Shown: positions 24,480-33,774 of the stretch, in pieces | How positions within the stretch are numbered: the stretch's first letter is position 1 | Layout of the letters: every line of letters begins with the position of its first letter | From: Ignisphaera aggregans | GTDB taxonomy: Archaea; Thermoproteota; Thermoprotei_A; Sulfolobales; Ignisphaeraceae | DNA length: 43,757 nucleotides | NCBI GenBank assembly: GCA_015662595.1 | Contig: DQTV01000037.1 | Span: 1 to 43,757 of the forward strand | Direction of reading: 5' to 3' | Position numbers and translations under genes: made by a program | Notes under the pieces: generated by a model | Databases searched by the model: none | Seen by the model: only the letters and a program-made list of their open reading frames with translations | What the model was told of the DNA's origin: nothing

Positions 24480-25688
24480 ATGGGATTAGAGGGCATAGCA
24501 GACTTACCTCTTCACACTGGTAAAGTCCCCTCATGGCTGATACCCTACATGCGTAGACTAGGCAAGGCTATAGTTGAGCTCATAATTGATGAGTTTGGTC
24601 CTCACGAGCTTGTTAAGCGCTTTGCTGATCCCTTCTGGTTTCAGGCTTTCAATAATGTTATAGGTATGGATTGGGATAGCAGTGGCTCAACAACTGTCGT
24701 AGTGTATGTACTTAAAAGCATAGCACCGCCTCAGCGATTTAATGAACTTGGACTTGCAGTGGTCGGAGGCAAGGGAGTCGATGCTAGAAAAGTACCCGAA
24801 GAATTGAGGACGTTAGGAGACAGCGTTGATATCGATATGCTGACGAAGAGTAGTAAACTAGCAGCAAAAATTGATAGTAGTGCCCTGCAGGATGGCTACG
24901 AACTGTACATCCACAGCATGATAGTCTCAGAGAATGGTGAATGGACGGTTATACAGCAGGGAATGAATTTAGAGATAAAGATGGCACGACGATATCACCT
25001 CCACGGATTTAAAAATATACCTACGGTTGAGATAAACCCACATACCGGAATTGCATGTAATAGAGTGAGTGAGGTCCTTAACCTAACCGATACCGAATCG
25101 CATCAGGCACGCAAGGCTATACTCGATATAGTTGCCGATACAACACCAAGCAAACTCATTGAATCGATTGCAAACATTAACAGGATCTTAAGGGGTGTAC
25201 ATAGTTTAGAGAAATGGATTTCTCCCTCAGCATACCCACATAGACTCATTGTAGAGGCTAAGAACAAGGTCTTAACTAACAAGAGATTCTACAAACCCAT
25301 CGCAAATATGCACTTGGTAGAGAAGACCGTTAAGCTACTCAATAGCATTAAGCCCAAGACCTTTGACGAGCTGTTACTAACTCCTGGAGTAGGGCCAGAA
25401 ACGCTTCGGGCCTTAGCTCTTGTAGCTGACCTAATCTACGGATACACACCATCGTTTAAAGATCCCGTTACACATCCTCTAGACCCCTTCATCTATGCAT
25501 ACGCTCACGGTGGGAAAGACGGTATCCCGTTTCCTGTAGACATACGCACTATGCGTAAAACCATAGAGTTCCTCGAACAAGCATTGATGAAAGCTTCCTT
25601 AGATGCTAAGCTTAAACGCCAGGCACTAAGGCGCTTATCTCAATATGTTAGAAGAGTCTTAGCTGCTACTCAGAGAACCACTCAATAG
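24480..25688 (+). CDS. DUF763 family protein
   Basis: 402 residues. The N-terminus GIADLPLHTGKVPSWLIPYMRRLGKAIVELI and PFWFQAFNNVIGMDWDSSGSTTVVVYVLK are hallmark motifs of DUF763, a widespread archaeal and bacterial family without settled function. Near residue 300 the stretch FDELLLTPGVGPETLRALALVADLIYG has a helix-hairpin-helix look (LLxxPGVGPxTxRALAL), suggesting nucleic-acid binding. Its last 23 bases overlap the 3' end of the convergent gene. Confidence 0.82.
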   Translation: MGLEGIADLPLHTGKVPSWLIPYMRRLGKAIVELIIDEFGPHELVKRFADPFWFQAFNNVIGMDWDSSGSTTVVVYVLKSIAPPQRFNELGLAVVGGKGVDARKVPEELRTLGDSVDIDMLTKSSKLAAKIDSSALQDGYELYIHSMIVSENGEWTVIQQGMNLEIKMARRYHLHGFKNIPTVEINPHTGIACNRVSEVLNLTDTESHQARKAILDIVADTTPSKLIESIANINRILRGVHSLEKWISPSAYPHRLIVEAKNKVLTNKRFYKPIANMHLVEKTVKLLNSIKPKTFDELLLTPGVGPETLRALALVADLIYGYTPSFKDPVTHPLDPFIYAYAHGGKDGIPFPVDIRTMRKTIEFLEQALMKASLDAKLKRQALRRLSQYVRRVLAATQRTTQ

Positions 25689-26205
25689 TTTGCTTATCTA
25701 TAACAACCTGATCTCCATACCCTCTGCATATACCAACCTTCTCACAGAGTTTGATGAGATTAGCAGAAGACTTGCTGAGGACCACTTTATCATCCGAGGC
25801 CAACCTATACACATCACGTAGCTTCTTTAACTCCTCAAGTACATCGATACTGAGTACAATACCTTTGTACAGTGCTCGGTTGATGATTGCGCGTATGACA
25901 CTTCTCAAAACAATATCCTCTCCTGTAAGTATATCCGATATGTTGAGCAGTCTCATGACTAACCAGCGACCTTTATCTTCACCTAGGATGGGCAGTTTAC
26001 CCTTTGGATAAAATGCCGCAACTAGATACCTAAACACCTTCTCTACACATCGTGCACGAACCTTTGTATTGACAAAACTCAAGTCTAATACAACACTATC
26101 CTCCGCAGCCATTCCTATCTTTACATCCTTGCATAGTGGGTCTGCACGTCGTAACTTTTCAATGATCGATATTAACACCTCATCTACTTTATACATAAAG
26201 CCCAA
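25666..26205 (-). CDS. Hypothetical protein
   Basis: 179 residues, family not recognised. The chain is mixed alpha/beta with strands AAEDSVVLDLSFVNTKVRARC and GKLPILGEDKGRWLVMRLL, followed by helices, and no membrane segment. The start is the first ATG. It overlaps the DUF763 gene tail to tail by 23 bases. It may be a Thermoprotei-restricted protein. Confidence 0.55.
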   Translation of the reverse strand: MGFMYKVDEVLISIIEKLRRADPLCKDVKIGMAAEDSVVLDLSFVNTKVRARCVEKVFRYLVAAFYPKGKLPILGEDKGRWLVMRLLNISDILTGEDIVLRSVIRAIINRALYKGIVLSIDVLEELKKLRDVYRLASDDKVVLSKSSANLIKLCEKVGICRGYGDQVVIDKQTIEWFSE

Positions 26206-26460
26206 GTAAACGAGCTTGTATTGCAGAAGTGTTATAACCGTTAAACCCCAAACACATCGATACGTGAGGGGCGATGCTGATCGTTGATACGGTTAATAGT
26301 TTGTAATTAATAGTATCTGGGAAATCTATTTGATATTAATAGAGATCTTTAATGCGCAGCACTACCCTGATCATTCATGCTTAAGCGACATCTAAAACCT
26401 GCTACAGCTTAAAGGACTGAAGACACACTATCTAGTTCGGGACAAATATAGCAATGCTGA

Positions 26461-27357
26461 ATGACTATGGGTATGAAGATGCGTAACAACGTAGTCCTAG
26501 TTAGTGGGCTTCTGGTCCACGATTCTGGAAAAACTTGGTTAACATACTCACTCCTTCGAGCGGCGAGCAAACTCGGTTTAAAGGTATCTGTATATAAACC
26601 AGTTGCAGGACATAACGCTTGGTATCATTATCGAACGGTTGTAAGAAGCTTAGAGTTACGAGCGTTGGTAGGCAACGATGTACTGACTTACCATAGTATA
26701 CTTCCTCATGAACCTATAGAGAAGATGAATCCTGTAGACTTACTCCTAGCACCACCATCGATACTGCCTTACCTTCCCAAAGAAATCGAAGAGTACTTAT
26801 CGGATCTTGAAAGTCAGTTTAGACAGGTTGTTGTTGCTAGAATAAGTAATTGCTTCACCGGAGAGCATCGCCACATGTATGTTCCTGAAAATCTAGAGCG
26901 TTTACCATCGCTGTTACGCACAGCCGTAAAGAAGTTAATAATTGAATTGAATGCAGATCCGATAGATGTGCACAGCCTTGTAACTCATATTCAAAGTAGA
27001 GATATTGAGAAACTGCTCGAGTCATGCTTAGAGGATCTAGAGATGAATAGCGATTTAGTTATAGTGGAATCATTCAACGATGCTATAATACCATTCTTTT
27101 CACTACTCAAACACCTTAAGCTGTTAATAATTGTGAGCCCCGGACATGTACTCGTATACGATTCAATAGATCGAATAATTGATATTGTGAGAGTAGAAAC
27201 ATCACTACACGGTGTAGATGGATATCGAGCTTTTCACATCATTAAACATTTACAACCTAGAGAAGTAATTGACTTGGAGCCCATGGAGAGCATAGAAATG
27301 GAACAGAGATCGGCAGGAAAAATCCTTGATATGATATTACGTGAAATTAAGGCATGA
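26461..27357 (+). CDS. BioD-like P-loop ATPase, archaeal type
   Basis: 298 residues. The start VVLVSGLLVHDSGKTWLTYSLLRAASKLGLKVSVYKPVAGHN carries a P-loop and the YKPVxGH element of the dethiobiotin-synthetase/MinD fold; Walker A is GLLVHDSGKT. A Walker-B-like SDLVIVESFND and a late strand LLIIVSPGHVLVYDS follow. Similar archaeal predicted ATPases are of unknown role; biotin genes are absent nearby, so BioD itself is unlikely. The GTG/ATG region has four possible Met starts (MTMGMKM). Confidence 0.68.
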   Translation: MTMGMKMRNNVVLVSGLLVHDSGKTWLTYSLLRAASKLGLKVSVYKPVAGHNAWYHYRTVVRSLELRALVGNDVLTYHSILPHEPIEKMNPVDLLLAPPSILPYLPKEIEEYLSDLESQFRQVVVARISNCFTGEHRHMYVPENLERLPSLLRTAVKKLIIELNADPIDVHSLVTHIQSRDIEKLLESCLEDLEMNSDLVIVESFNDAIIPFFSLLKHLKLLIIVSPGHVLVYDSIDRIIDIVRVETSLHGVDGYRAFHIIKHLQPREVIDLEPMESIEMEQRSAGKILDMILREIKA

Positions 27358-27416
27358 CAACAACGTTAATTAGTATCCCTAGCCTAAGATACAACATGAC
27401 TCGACTAGACTAAGCA

Positions 27417-27476
27417 ATGATGTGGCAAAGCCTCATACCGTAACATTACTAAAGTGATGAGTGTGGTGGGCTCTGA
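27417..27476 (+). ncRNA. C/D box sRNA candidate 9 (long first guide)
   Basis: C ATGATGT (27417-27423), a 25-base stretch, D'-like CTAA (27449-27452), C' GTGATGA (27454-27460), 12-base guide GTGTGGTGGGCT, D CTGA (27473-27476). The C'-guide-D half is ideal; the first half is unusually long. It lies in the gap between two convergent genes, 1 base before the tail of the next. Confidence 0.45.
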
Positions 27477-27477
27477 C

Positions 27478-28851
27478 TCAATGATGAGATGAATCCTCAC
27501 TGACTTTTCCACGTAGAAATGATGTCAGGGACTTCTGCTTCATTCGAACTATAGTCTCCGCTTTCTTACTCTGCACACCCAAACGTTGAGCTTCTGAAGC
27601 TTTTGGATATTGGTGATGAGATGCTAGAATCACCTTCTCTATAAAGTTATCGCGAACAGGCTCATATACATATTTAAAGAACTTGTTAGGGTCTCGCAAT
27701 ACACTTTCCGGGAATTGCTTAACATAGTTAACAGCCATTCTCCATACTACTTCGAACGGTATGAAGGTCTCAAACTTGAACCGAACTTGCTTATCAAAAT
27801 CTGTAGGTGTTTGTTCTTGACCCCCTATCGTAAACCATCCACGTGGACCTACTTCAACACCGTCTTTCACAATACCTAAACTGGTGGATTCCGAGCCCGT
27901 GGAGTGGTTTCTCATCTGCTTTTCTTTTTCTATCACTTGAGGTACACGCCATCTTCTTGAGCCATGGTATTTCAACCACGCATAGAATATAGCTCTATTC
28001 AATCCGAAGCTTTTTGCCTTCTCCATATCACCGGTGAGAAGGTAGTAACGTACGGCTTGCAGTAAGGCCATTACTTCAAATCTACCAACGATCTTCGGTA
28101 ACGTTCCACCCCTAGCTACGATCTCACTAAAACTATGTGCTTTAACCTTACCCTTTCTGAAAGCCTCTATCACTAGGTTCGCGAGCTCACGCGCTTCTCC
28201 TGACACTACATCGTTCCACTTCTTTGAATGCATGGGATTCGATATAGAACTGGAGTCCAGGGTTAAGTCATCTAATAGGTCTCTAGTTACATAGATAGCG
28301 ACATTCATGGAGTCAACGATGCTGAGAGGGGCTATCAGTTTTTCACGGCTTACAGCGTTAATCACTTTTATTCTTCCACTTGACACAAACGATATCTTCA
28401 TCAACTTATCTCGCAATGAGGATAGTATGTACTCAGAGATAAGGGATGCCGCTATCACTGGATTAGAGATTTCCTTGAAGAACTCGCTAGGAAAGGCTAG
28501 CTCATGTATCCGAATTTCAAGCCATCGACCAGTCCATACTATATAGAGGGACTTTTTAACTCCAAGATCGTACACAAAGTCACTTATAATCTTCGCGGTT
28601 TCAAGTGCTAAGGCAAACACATCCCTATCGAATTCTATCGCTATACATGGCGTTGCATACCCGCTCGTAAGCATTAACGAACCGTATACCTGACATTCAT
28701 TACTGAGCTTAGGTATATCGCTAAGCATCACTTTACTCTCAACGTTTTTACATATGGCTACACCAATACGATTTTCAAGAAATTTCTGAATTTCGTTTAA
28801 TACTTCAGGACTTGCATAGTGAGACATCGTAGTTCGCCTCAGAGTAAGCAT
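27478..28851 (-). CDS. Hypothetical protein with primase-like (AEP) middle
   Basis: 457 residues. PCIAIEFDRDVFALALETAKIISDFVYDLGVKKSLYIVWTGRWLEIRIHE resembles the archaeo-eukaryotic primase/polymerase core: an acidic pair EFDRD in strand 1, then a TGRW-IRIHE element where AEPs have SGxxGxHxxV. A Lys/Arg-rich C-terminal part with FETFIPFEVVWRMAVNYVKQF follows. The acidic spacing is not exact and the SGH motif is imperfect, so an inactive relative or chance likeness is possible. A strong hairpin lies in the 5' untranslated part. Confidence 0.42.
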   Translation of the reverse strand: MLTLRRTTMSHYASPEVLNEIQKFLENRIGVAICKNVESKVMLSDIPKLSNECQVYGSLMLTSGYATPCIAIEFDRDVFALALETAKIISDFVYDLGVKKSLYIVWTGRWLEIRIHELAFPSEFFKEISNPVIAASLISEYILSSLRDKLMKISFVSSGRIKVINAVSREKLIAPLSIVDSMNVAIYVTRDLLDDLTLDSSSISNPMHSKKWNDVVSGEARELANLVIEAFRKGKVKAHSFSEIVARGGTLPKIVGRFEVMALLQAVRYYLLTGDMEKAKSFGLNRAIFYAWLKYHGSRRWRVPQVIEKEKQMRNHSTGSESTSLGIVKDGVEVGPRGWFTIGGQEQTPTDFDKQVRFKFETFIPFEVVWRMAVNYVKQFPESVLRDPNKFFKYVYEPVRDNFIEKVILASHHQYPKASEAQRLGVQSKKAETIVRMKQKSLTSFLRGKVSEDSSHH

Positions 28852-28886
28852 ATCTCGAATTCAGCGATCGTAAACCACGTAACAAC

Positions 28887-28931
28887 GCTCCGAATACCCA
28901 GACTAAATAGGTCTGGAGCGGTATAGCGATA
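28887..28931 (-). promoter_or_regulatory. Stem-loop in the leader of the 457-residue gene
   Basis: CAGAC/GTCTG with a 7-base loop TAAATAG, extended by CGCTCC/GGAGCG with an 8-base bulge. It lies between an AT-rich TATA-like stretch (28938-28951) and the ATG at 28851, so it would be in the mRNA leader or act as an operator. Confidence 0.4.
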
Positions 28932-29246
28932 TATATTTTAACCCAGTTCAACGATCCTCTCATTGCAGTGCTTTAGCTATACATAGTGAAACCGTAGACA
29001 CGAAGTTCAACTCCTTAGACCTAGTACACAATGTCACAGCTATCACAATCCTATAATAACAACAGTCTTTAAGACTTTTGAAATAGAAAAGGAGACGATA
29101 TATGAAGTATTCAATGTTGTTTTGAGGACGCGATCTCCGTCATCTTAGCTTGCTGTAAAGGAATTCATATCTAGACTGGTAGGGGATGGTATGTTCATAG
29201 GATTGGTAGCCATAGCCATATCAATCTTAACTTGTTCATTAATCCT
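28932..29246. other. 315 bases with no gene
   Basis: AT-rich. It contains the box A (AAATATATATC on the minus strand near 28941) for the upstream gene. Otherwise no ORF with recognisable motif, tRNA or C/D sRNA was found. Confidence 0.4.
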
Positions 29247-29702
29247 CTACCTGGAAGCGATTACCTTGGACTTAAGAACCCAGAGAGCTATAGCCATCGC
29301 GAGTGCGGCTATTGACGACATCATTAAGTCGAATGTAGTCTTTGTTAATATAGATACGAAGATCTCCCTTATCGTTACAACAAAGCCTACCTCAGCTATA
29401 CCTATTATATAGGTCTCTGGTCGCCTATGAGATACGATTATGCTTCTCATAATCTCGGCAAAGATTATCAACATAAACACGTCATTAATTAGAATCTACA
29501 GCTCCTGAATTGAAGAGCCTAAAGTAAGATTTGATAGATCGCGAACAAGGTAATAGGCTGCATAGAGGGTCATAGCAGTAGTAGCGATTATCACCATGAA
29601 TTCGATGAGCAATATCATTGACTCTCCTAGCTTGTATAGATATTTCGCTAATGACCTTAGGCCTATAGGCATAACTACAACCTTGATTTGAGTTAGCCAC
29701 AC
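29247..29702 (-). pseudogene. psiE: psiE-family membrane protein interrupted by one in-frame TAG
   Basis: The frame from the ATG at 29702 gives 68 residues (MWLTQIKVV...GSSIQEL), then TAG at 29496-29498, then ILINDVFMLIIFAEIMRS in the same frame to 29247. Joined, they give about 151 residues with four membrane segments and the PsiE-like VVTIREIFV motif, the normal size of the family. PsiE proteins are small integral-membrane proteins of phosphate-starvation-linked but unclear function. Thus a single nonsense change, or a sequencing error, divides the gene. No pyrrolysine system is suggested elsewhere in the window. The antisense frame at 29191-29412 is a shadow. Confidence 0.7.
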
Positions 29703-29705
29703 TAT

Positions 29706-30242
29706 TTAAGTCACGGGTCTACTTAACCATAGCTCGACGCTATACCTACCACCTCTTGAGCTTACCAATGCTAAGCCACGTACATGAACAGTCTTCGGGA
29801 CTTTAACCTCAATTCTCTTCATATGCTTTAAGACCTCGTCAATTACGTGCTCTGACGCAGGTCGAGATCTGCGAGCAATAGTTATGTGGGGATAGAACGA
29901 GTATCGGTCTTGGATCTTAACAATATCCCTAAGCATTTCAAGCATTTCATTTCTAATCTTGAGCATATCGTGTTCAGCTCTAACTATAGCAACTATATTG
30001 GTCGCCTTATGTGGTGGTAACAGTTCGAGACGCTCTATTTTCAGAAGTCTGCTATGCTCTACTATCAACGTAGCTAATCTCCGTTTTATCAAATGTTGAT
30101 GATAGCTATCAACATCGCCGATAAATAGTAATGTTAAATGCTGGTTCTCTAAGGGTACCGGAGCATAGCCGTAGCGTTCAAAGTACTTGCCTATTTCGTA
30201 AAGCTTTTCACTGCTAACCATATATGCTATGAAGAGTGGCAT
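29706..30242 (-). CDS. thpR: RNA 2',3'-cyclic phosphodiesterase (2H/LigT, ThpR)
   Basis: 178 residues. Both 2H motifs are present: HLTLLF (H35) and HITIAR (H119). The family opens 2',3'-cyclic phosphate on RNA, or ligates 2',5' in vitro, and in archaea is often linked to tRNA splicing. It is head-to-head in a 217-base gap with a nucleotidyltransferase-fold gene, and immediately upstream, on the same strand, of the psiE remnant. Confidence 0.9.
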   Translation of the reverse strand: MPLFIAYMVSSEKLYEIGKYFERYGYAPVPLENQHLTLLFIGDVDSYHQHLIKRRLATLIVEHSRLLKIERLELLPPHKATNIVAIVRAEHDMLKIRNEMLEMLRDIVKIQDRYSFYPHITIARRSRPASEHVIDEVLKHMKRIEVKVPKTVHVRGLALVSSRGGRYSVELWLSRPVT

Positions 30243-30459
30243 GTTGGATTCCTCAGTATACCCCGTAGCGGGACTTACTTACAGATCTTTGTTTAAAGAC
30301 CAGTATCTAAGCTCTTACACTGAATAAACTTTGAGTCAAACGAGATGTAATCCGTACCCGCATTGGTATAGATACAAATCCACGCTAAAGTGCTCAGTTG
30401 AGACAATTCATTAAAAAGATAAAGCTCCGGAAATAACGTTAGGAATGGGATATTGAAAC

Positions 30460-31776
30460 ATGAACCCAATATTCTTTGTTGAGAGAATAATGTATAAGAT
30501 ATCTATGGGCGAAACAGATCTTCCTGAAGAGGTTATTAAGGAGTGTAGCACGCTTCTTGGTCAACCAACTAAGAAACTCGACGTATTGAAAAACAGGTAT
30601 AAGCAAGTTTTCAGCAGGTACATAGTTAAGCGATGCTCTAAAGTTGACAATATGGAACTGTGTTTGTACACTTTGAATCAGCGTGTACCATTCAAGTTAA
30701 TGCCTGTAACTATGTACGCTACTGGAACTATACTACTGTTTAAAGATGGAGAACCGATAGATGTAGTCGCCTACCCAATGCCAAAGGCATTAAGCTACAT
30801 GAAGACACCTGGGGTTTCTGCAGAGGAGTACGGTAGCACGATACCACGTGAGGTAAGCGTACGCTTAGATGGGTGGCAACTCAACGCATACTACAATCCA
30901 ATCTTAAAACGTTGGATCTTCGCTACACGATATGTGCTTCACAACATGTATTTTGAGCGTGGTAAACTGGTAGAGGAGCCCTTCGAAACCATAGCTAATC
31001 CGTATGTGTATGTAGCCGATAGACTTGCTGAAGAACTGGGTATATATAATGTACTGGATAGATATCGAGGATGGACATTCACCTTCGTACTGCTCGGCCC
31101 TGAACCCGCAATCACACATCCACCATATCCTCTCGGCAGCGATTACAAGCAGTACAAACTAATTCCATTGCTAGCTAGGGATAATGAAGGCAAGCTCTAT
31201 ACATGGAGTGAGACCTCCTCCCTACTAGGGATTTCCGGACCTCCACTTATCGAATGCAGGAAACTTGAAGAGCTATACGAAGATGCTAAGAAGAGACTGG
31301 ATATACGCTCATACATTGCATTTATTGACTGTGGCAATCCCGAACACCCACTTCTAATAGAGCTAGAGTCTGAGGTTTATCCGGATGCTATGAATGTTAA
31401 GTACCTATACAGTGCTAAGTCAGCAGCTATTCTGATATGCGAAGGTTATGGAGATGAGCTGGCTAATATTGTCAGCGAAGATCTAAGACCCCGTGTAGCT
31501 CAACTGAAAGAGCTTGTGATAGCGTTAGAACGAAGTCTTCTTAACATAGCATCGGATCCTAGCATGAAAGACAAGGTGACAAAGCTTGTAAATGTAGTGA
31601 ACAGCATTACGAAAAGAAATGTTATTAACCTGGATGAAGTAGTTAAGAACCTTGAGAAAGGTAATATAAAGCGCATAATTAAGAAGATAGTTGGGTCCAT
31701 TCTAGAAGACCATTCATTGGTATCAGAGGAATCTATATCCCTTATCAAACGGGTTGTTGAGGAGATTGCTCGTTGA
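30460..31776 (+). CDS. T4 Rnl1-like RNA ligase homologue with Arg at the catalytic Lys
   Basis: 438 residues. The region TGTILLFKDGEPIDVVAYPMPKALSYM matches the start of the T4 Rnl1 adenylation domain (RGxMF..DGE..xxAxxPMxKFFN). The next block EVSVRLDGWQLNAYY stands where Rnl1 has KEDGSLVSTY, so the adenylated Lys of motif I is R135 here (codon CGC). FTFVLLGPEPAI suits motif IIIa and MNVKYLYSA a motif V-like end. It could be an inactive nucleotidyltransferase, a protein using another Lys, or a member of a Rnl1-derived archaeal family. A 2H phosphodiesterase gene (thpR) lies on the other side of the divergent gap. Confidence 0.66.
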   Translation: MNPIFFVERIMYKISMGETDLPEEVIKECSTLLGQPTKKLDVLKNRYKQVFSRYIVKRCSKVDNMELCLYTLNQRVPFKLMPVTMYATGTILLFKDGEPIDVVAYPMPKALSYMKTPGVSAEEYGSTIPREVSVRLDGWQLNAYYNPILKRWIFATRYVLHNMYFERGKLVEEPFETIANPYVYVADRLAEELGIYNVLDRYRGWTFTFVLLGPEPAITHPPYPLGSDYKQYKLIPLLARDNEGKLYTWSETSSLLGISGPPLIECRKLEELYEDAKKRLDIRSYIAFIDCGNPEHPLLIELESEVYPDAMNVKYLYSAKSAAILICEGYGDELANIVSEDLRPRVAQLKELVIALERSLLNIASDPSMKDKVTKLVNVVNSITKRNVINLDEVVKNLEKGNIKRIIKKIVGSILEDHSLVSEESISLIKRVVEEIAR

Positions 31777-31793
31777 GTTTCCTTGCTCAAACT

Positions 31794-32957
31794 CTATCTC
31801 TTCATTATACAGCTACGCAGAGGTGGAGGATCAAATTTTGTTCTTAGTAAGAACTTCTCTATTCTATCCCTGGCCTTCTCTCTCTTTAATTGATGATCTC
31901 GTAAGAACCTTGCTACACGCTCTGCTAACACGGCTTTACACTCACCACATAGAAGGGCTCCCGTACGACAAGCTAAGTACCGTTCCTGTAGCTTCTTATC
32001 GTCTTCTTCGAACAGCATCTCGAACATTTTGAAAACCGAACACACATCAGGATTGCCACCAAGCTTCCTTTGAAGCTCAGCTGTAGGCTGACCTCCTGTA
32101 TATGCACGCAAAACTTTCTTCGCAGCTACCTCAGGAGGGTCGGTAGTGTAGATAGCGGTCTCTGGTTTCGATGCGGACATCTTACCTCCAGGGCCAAGCC
32201 CTGGAAGCAGTTTACTATGTATTTGCGTTGGTTTCGGGTAGCCCATACTAGGAGCGATATCACGTGCTATCCGCCAATAAGGATCTTGGTCTATACCAGC
32301 TGGTATAAGCACGTATGTGGGCTCACCATACAATTCTGAGGGCAAAAACGCCATAGCTATCTGAAGCGATGGGTAGAATATCATTCCGATATTGGTTGAC
32401 TCGGTGAAGCCAAAAGCTGAGCGTTGAGTAGAGAACGTTATCTTTTTTGCTACTCGTACAGCGATAGGATACAGATAACGTATATCCTCCGTATCTATGA
32501 GGATGTGTGTCCTCTTCTCGTCGAACCCCAGCGCTATGAGATCAAGAACGTTCTCATACGCATAGCTATTAGTTAATTCAATACTTTGACCCTCTTCATG
32601 CCAAAACTTCTCATCGTCTGTCATCTGGAAAAAGAGGTCAATATTCAACTTCTCTTGTAGCCACCGTGTAAATATCCACGGAAGGATATGACCTAGATGA
32701 GTGTGGCCGGACGGTCCTCTGCCCGTATAGAGCGCTGTTTTCATTCCTTTAATATAGCTCTGTAGAAACACGTCAAAGTCTCTATGGGAGTAAAACACTC
32801 GTCGACGAAGCATAAAGTGTACATCCTTTGTTATACTTCTTAAAAGCTCGATCTCGTACTCTGTAAGAGGTTTAGCTCCAAATACCTTTAACAGCCTATC
32901 ATAGTCAACAAACGCCTCCGCTTCCCACGGAGTGATGCGAATCTGATCTGATGCCAC
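31794..32957 (-). CDS. trpS: Tryptophanyl-tRNA synthetase
   Basis: 387 residues, a class I synthetase. The HIGH-type motif lies in GPSGHTHLGHI (His at 85, 87 and 90) and the KMSKS-type motif is KMSAS (259-263). The stretch STQRSAFGFTESTNIGMIFYPSLQIAMAF is typical of archaeal/eukaryotic TrpRS, which charges tRNA-Trp. The N-terminal extension about residues 1-75 is of archaeal type. The C-terminal gene end is 17 bases from the convergent Rnl1-like gene. Confidence 0.95.
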   Translation of the reverse strand: MASDQIRITPWEAEAFVDYDRLLKVFGAKPLTEYEIELLRSITKDVHFMLRRRVFYSHRDFDVFLQSYIKGMKTALYTGRGPSGHTHLGHILPWIFTRWLQEKLNIDLFFQMTDDEKFWHEEGQSIELTNSYAYENVLDLIALGFDEKRTHILIDTEDIRYLYPIAVRVAKKITFSTQRSAFGFTESTNIGMIFYPSLQIAMAFLPSELYGEPTYVLIPAGIDQDPYWRIARDIAPSMGYPKPTQIHSKLLPGLGPGGKMSASKPETAIYTTDPPEVAAKKVLRAYTGGQPTAELQRKLGGNPDVCSVFKMFEMLFEEDDKKLQERYLACRTGALLCGECKAVLAERVARFLRDHQLKREKARDRIEKFLLRTKFDPPPLRSCIMKR

Positions 32958-33029
32958 AAAGACTGACCACCATACACTGCTGGTAATGGTCTCAAATATA
33001 AAGTTGGTTCACCAAACCAAGGATAATGC

Positions 33030-33091
33030 TCAGTGTGCCCAAACCTCCTCATCCCTATCCCTTAGGTCAGGGGCCTGCGTGGCGTCATCAT
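33030..33091 (-). ncRNA. C/D box sRNA candidate 10
   Basis: Minus strand: C ATGATGA (33085-33091), 14-base guide CGCCACGCAGGCCC, D' CTGA (33067-33070), 11-base spacer, C' GGGATGA (33049-33055), 15-base guide GGAGGTTTGGGCACA, D CTGA (33030-33033). C, D and D' are perfect; C' differs at one base. It lies between trpS and pncA. Confidence 0.6.
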
Positions 33092-33182
33092 AGCCATAAC
33101 TCCATTTCCACACTACAGCTCTACTCTAGCTCTCGATTTTAAGATTAAGTCTGTTCTCACATAGCGAATATTTGGTGATTGT

Positions 33183-33767
33183 TTGGCGCGTATAAGGATA
33201 ACCAGATTCGATGCATTAATAATAGTGGATATGCAACGCGATTTCATGCCTGGAGGCGCACTTCCAGTGCCCGAAGCCGATACTATTGTGCCTATCATAA
33301 ACAGGTATATTCAGATTTTTGAGAATCGTGGAGCAACTGTAGTAGCTACTCGCGATTGGCATCCTGTGAATCACATATCCTTTACTACGCGTGGCGGTCC
33401 CTGGCCTCCACACTGTATACAAGGTACTAGTGGAGCTGAATTTCATCCCGATCTCGCTCTTCCCGAAAGCACTGTAATAGTCTCAAAGGCTACGGATCCA
33501 GATAAAGAGGCCTATAGTGGATTTGACGGCACTAACCTCAACAACATTCTTCGAGAAAGAGGTGTAAATAGAATATTTGTGTGCGGGGTTGCCACTAATT
33601 ACTGCGTTAAAGCAACTGCCATTGATGGAATTAAACTTGGATATACAGTGATTGTACTTCTAGATGCCGTTAAGGGTATTGACATACCTCCAGGCAGTGT
33701 AGATATGGCATTGAATGAGATGCTTGATGCGGGTATCATCCTAGCTACTCAACATGACATAGAGTGA
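33183..33767 (+). CDS. pncA: Nicotinamidase (isochorismatase-fold, PncA)
   Basis: 194 residues. The catalytic triad is D16 (IIVDMQRD), K102 (VSKATD) and C141 (GVATNYCVKAT). Metal ligands D58, H60 and H64 are in RDWHPVNH. It hydrolyses nicotinamide to nicotinate in NAD salvage. TTG start with GGTGATT just upstream. The JAMM-like gene follows 7 bases later and may be co-transcribed. Confidence 0.92.
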   Translation: MARIRITRFDALIIVDMQRDFMPGGALPVPEADTIVPIINRYIQIFENRGATVVATRDWHPVNHISFTTRGGPWPPHCIQGTSGAEFHPDLALPESTVIVSKATDPDKEAYSGFDGTNLNNILRERGVNRIFVCGVATNYCVKATAIDGIKLGYTVIVLLDAVKGIDIPPGSVDMALNEMLDAGIILATQHDIE

Positions 33768-33774
33768 TCTAGTC

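Noticed and set aside
29191-29412. 73-residue plus-strand frame opposite psiE
   Set aside because: It is the complement of the membrane segments of psiE; the minus strand has the family motif.
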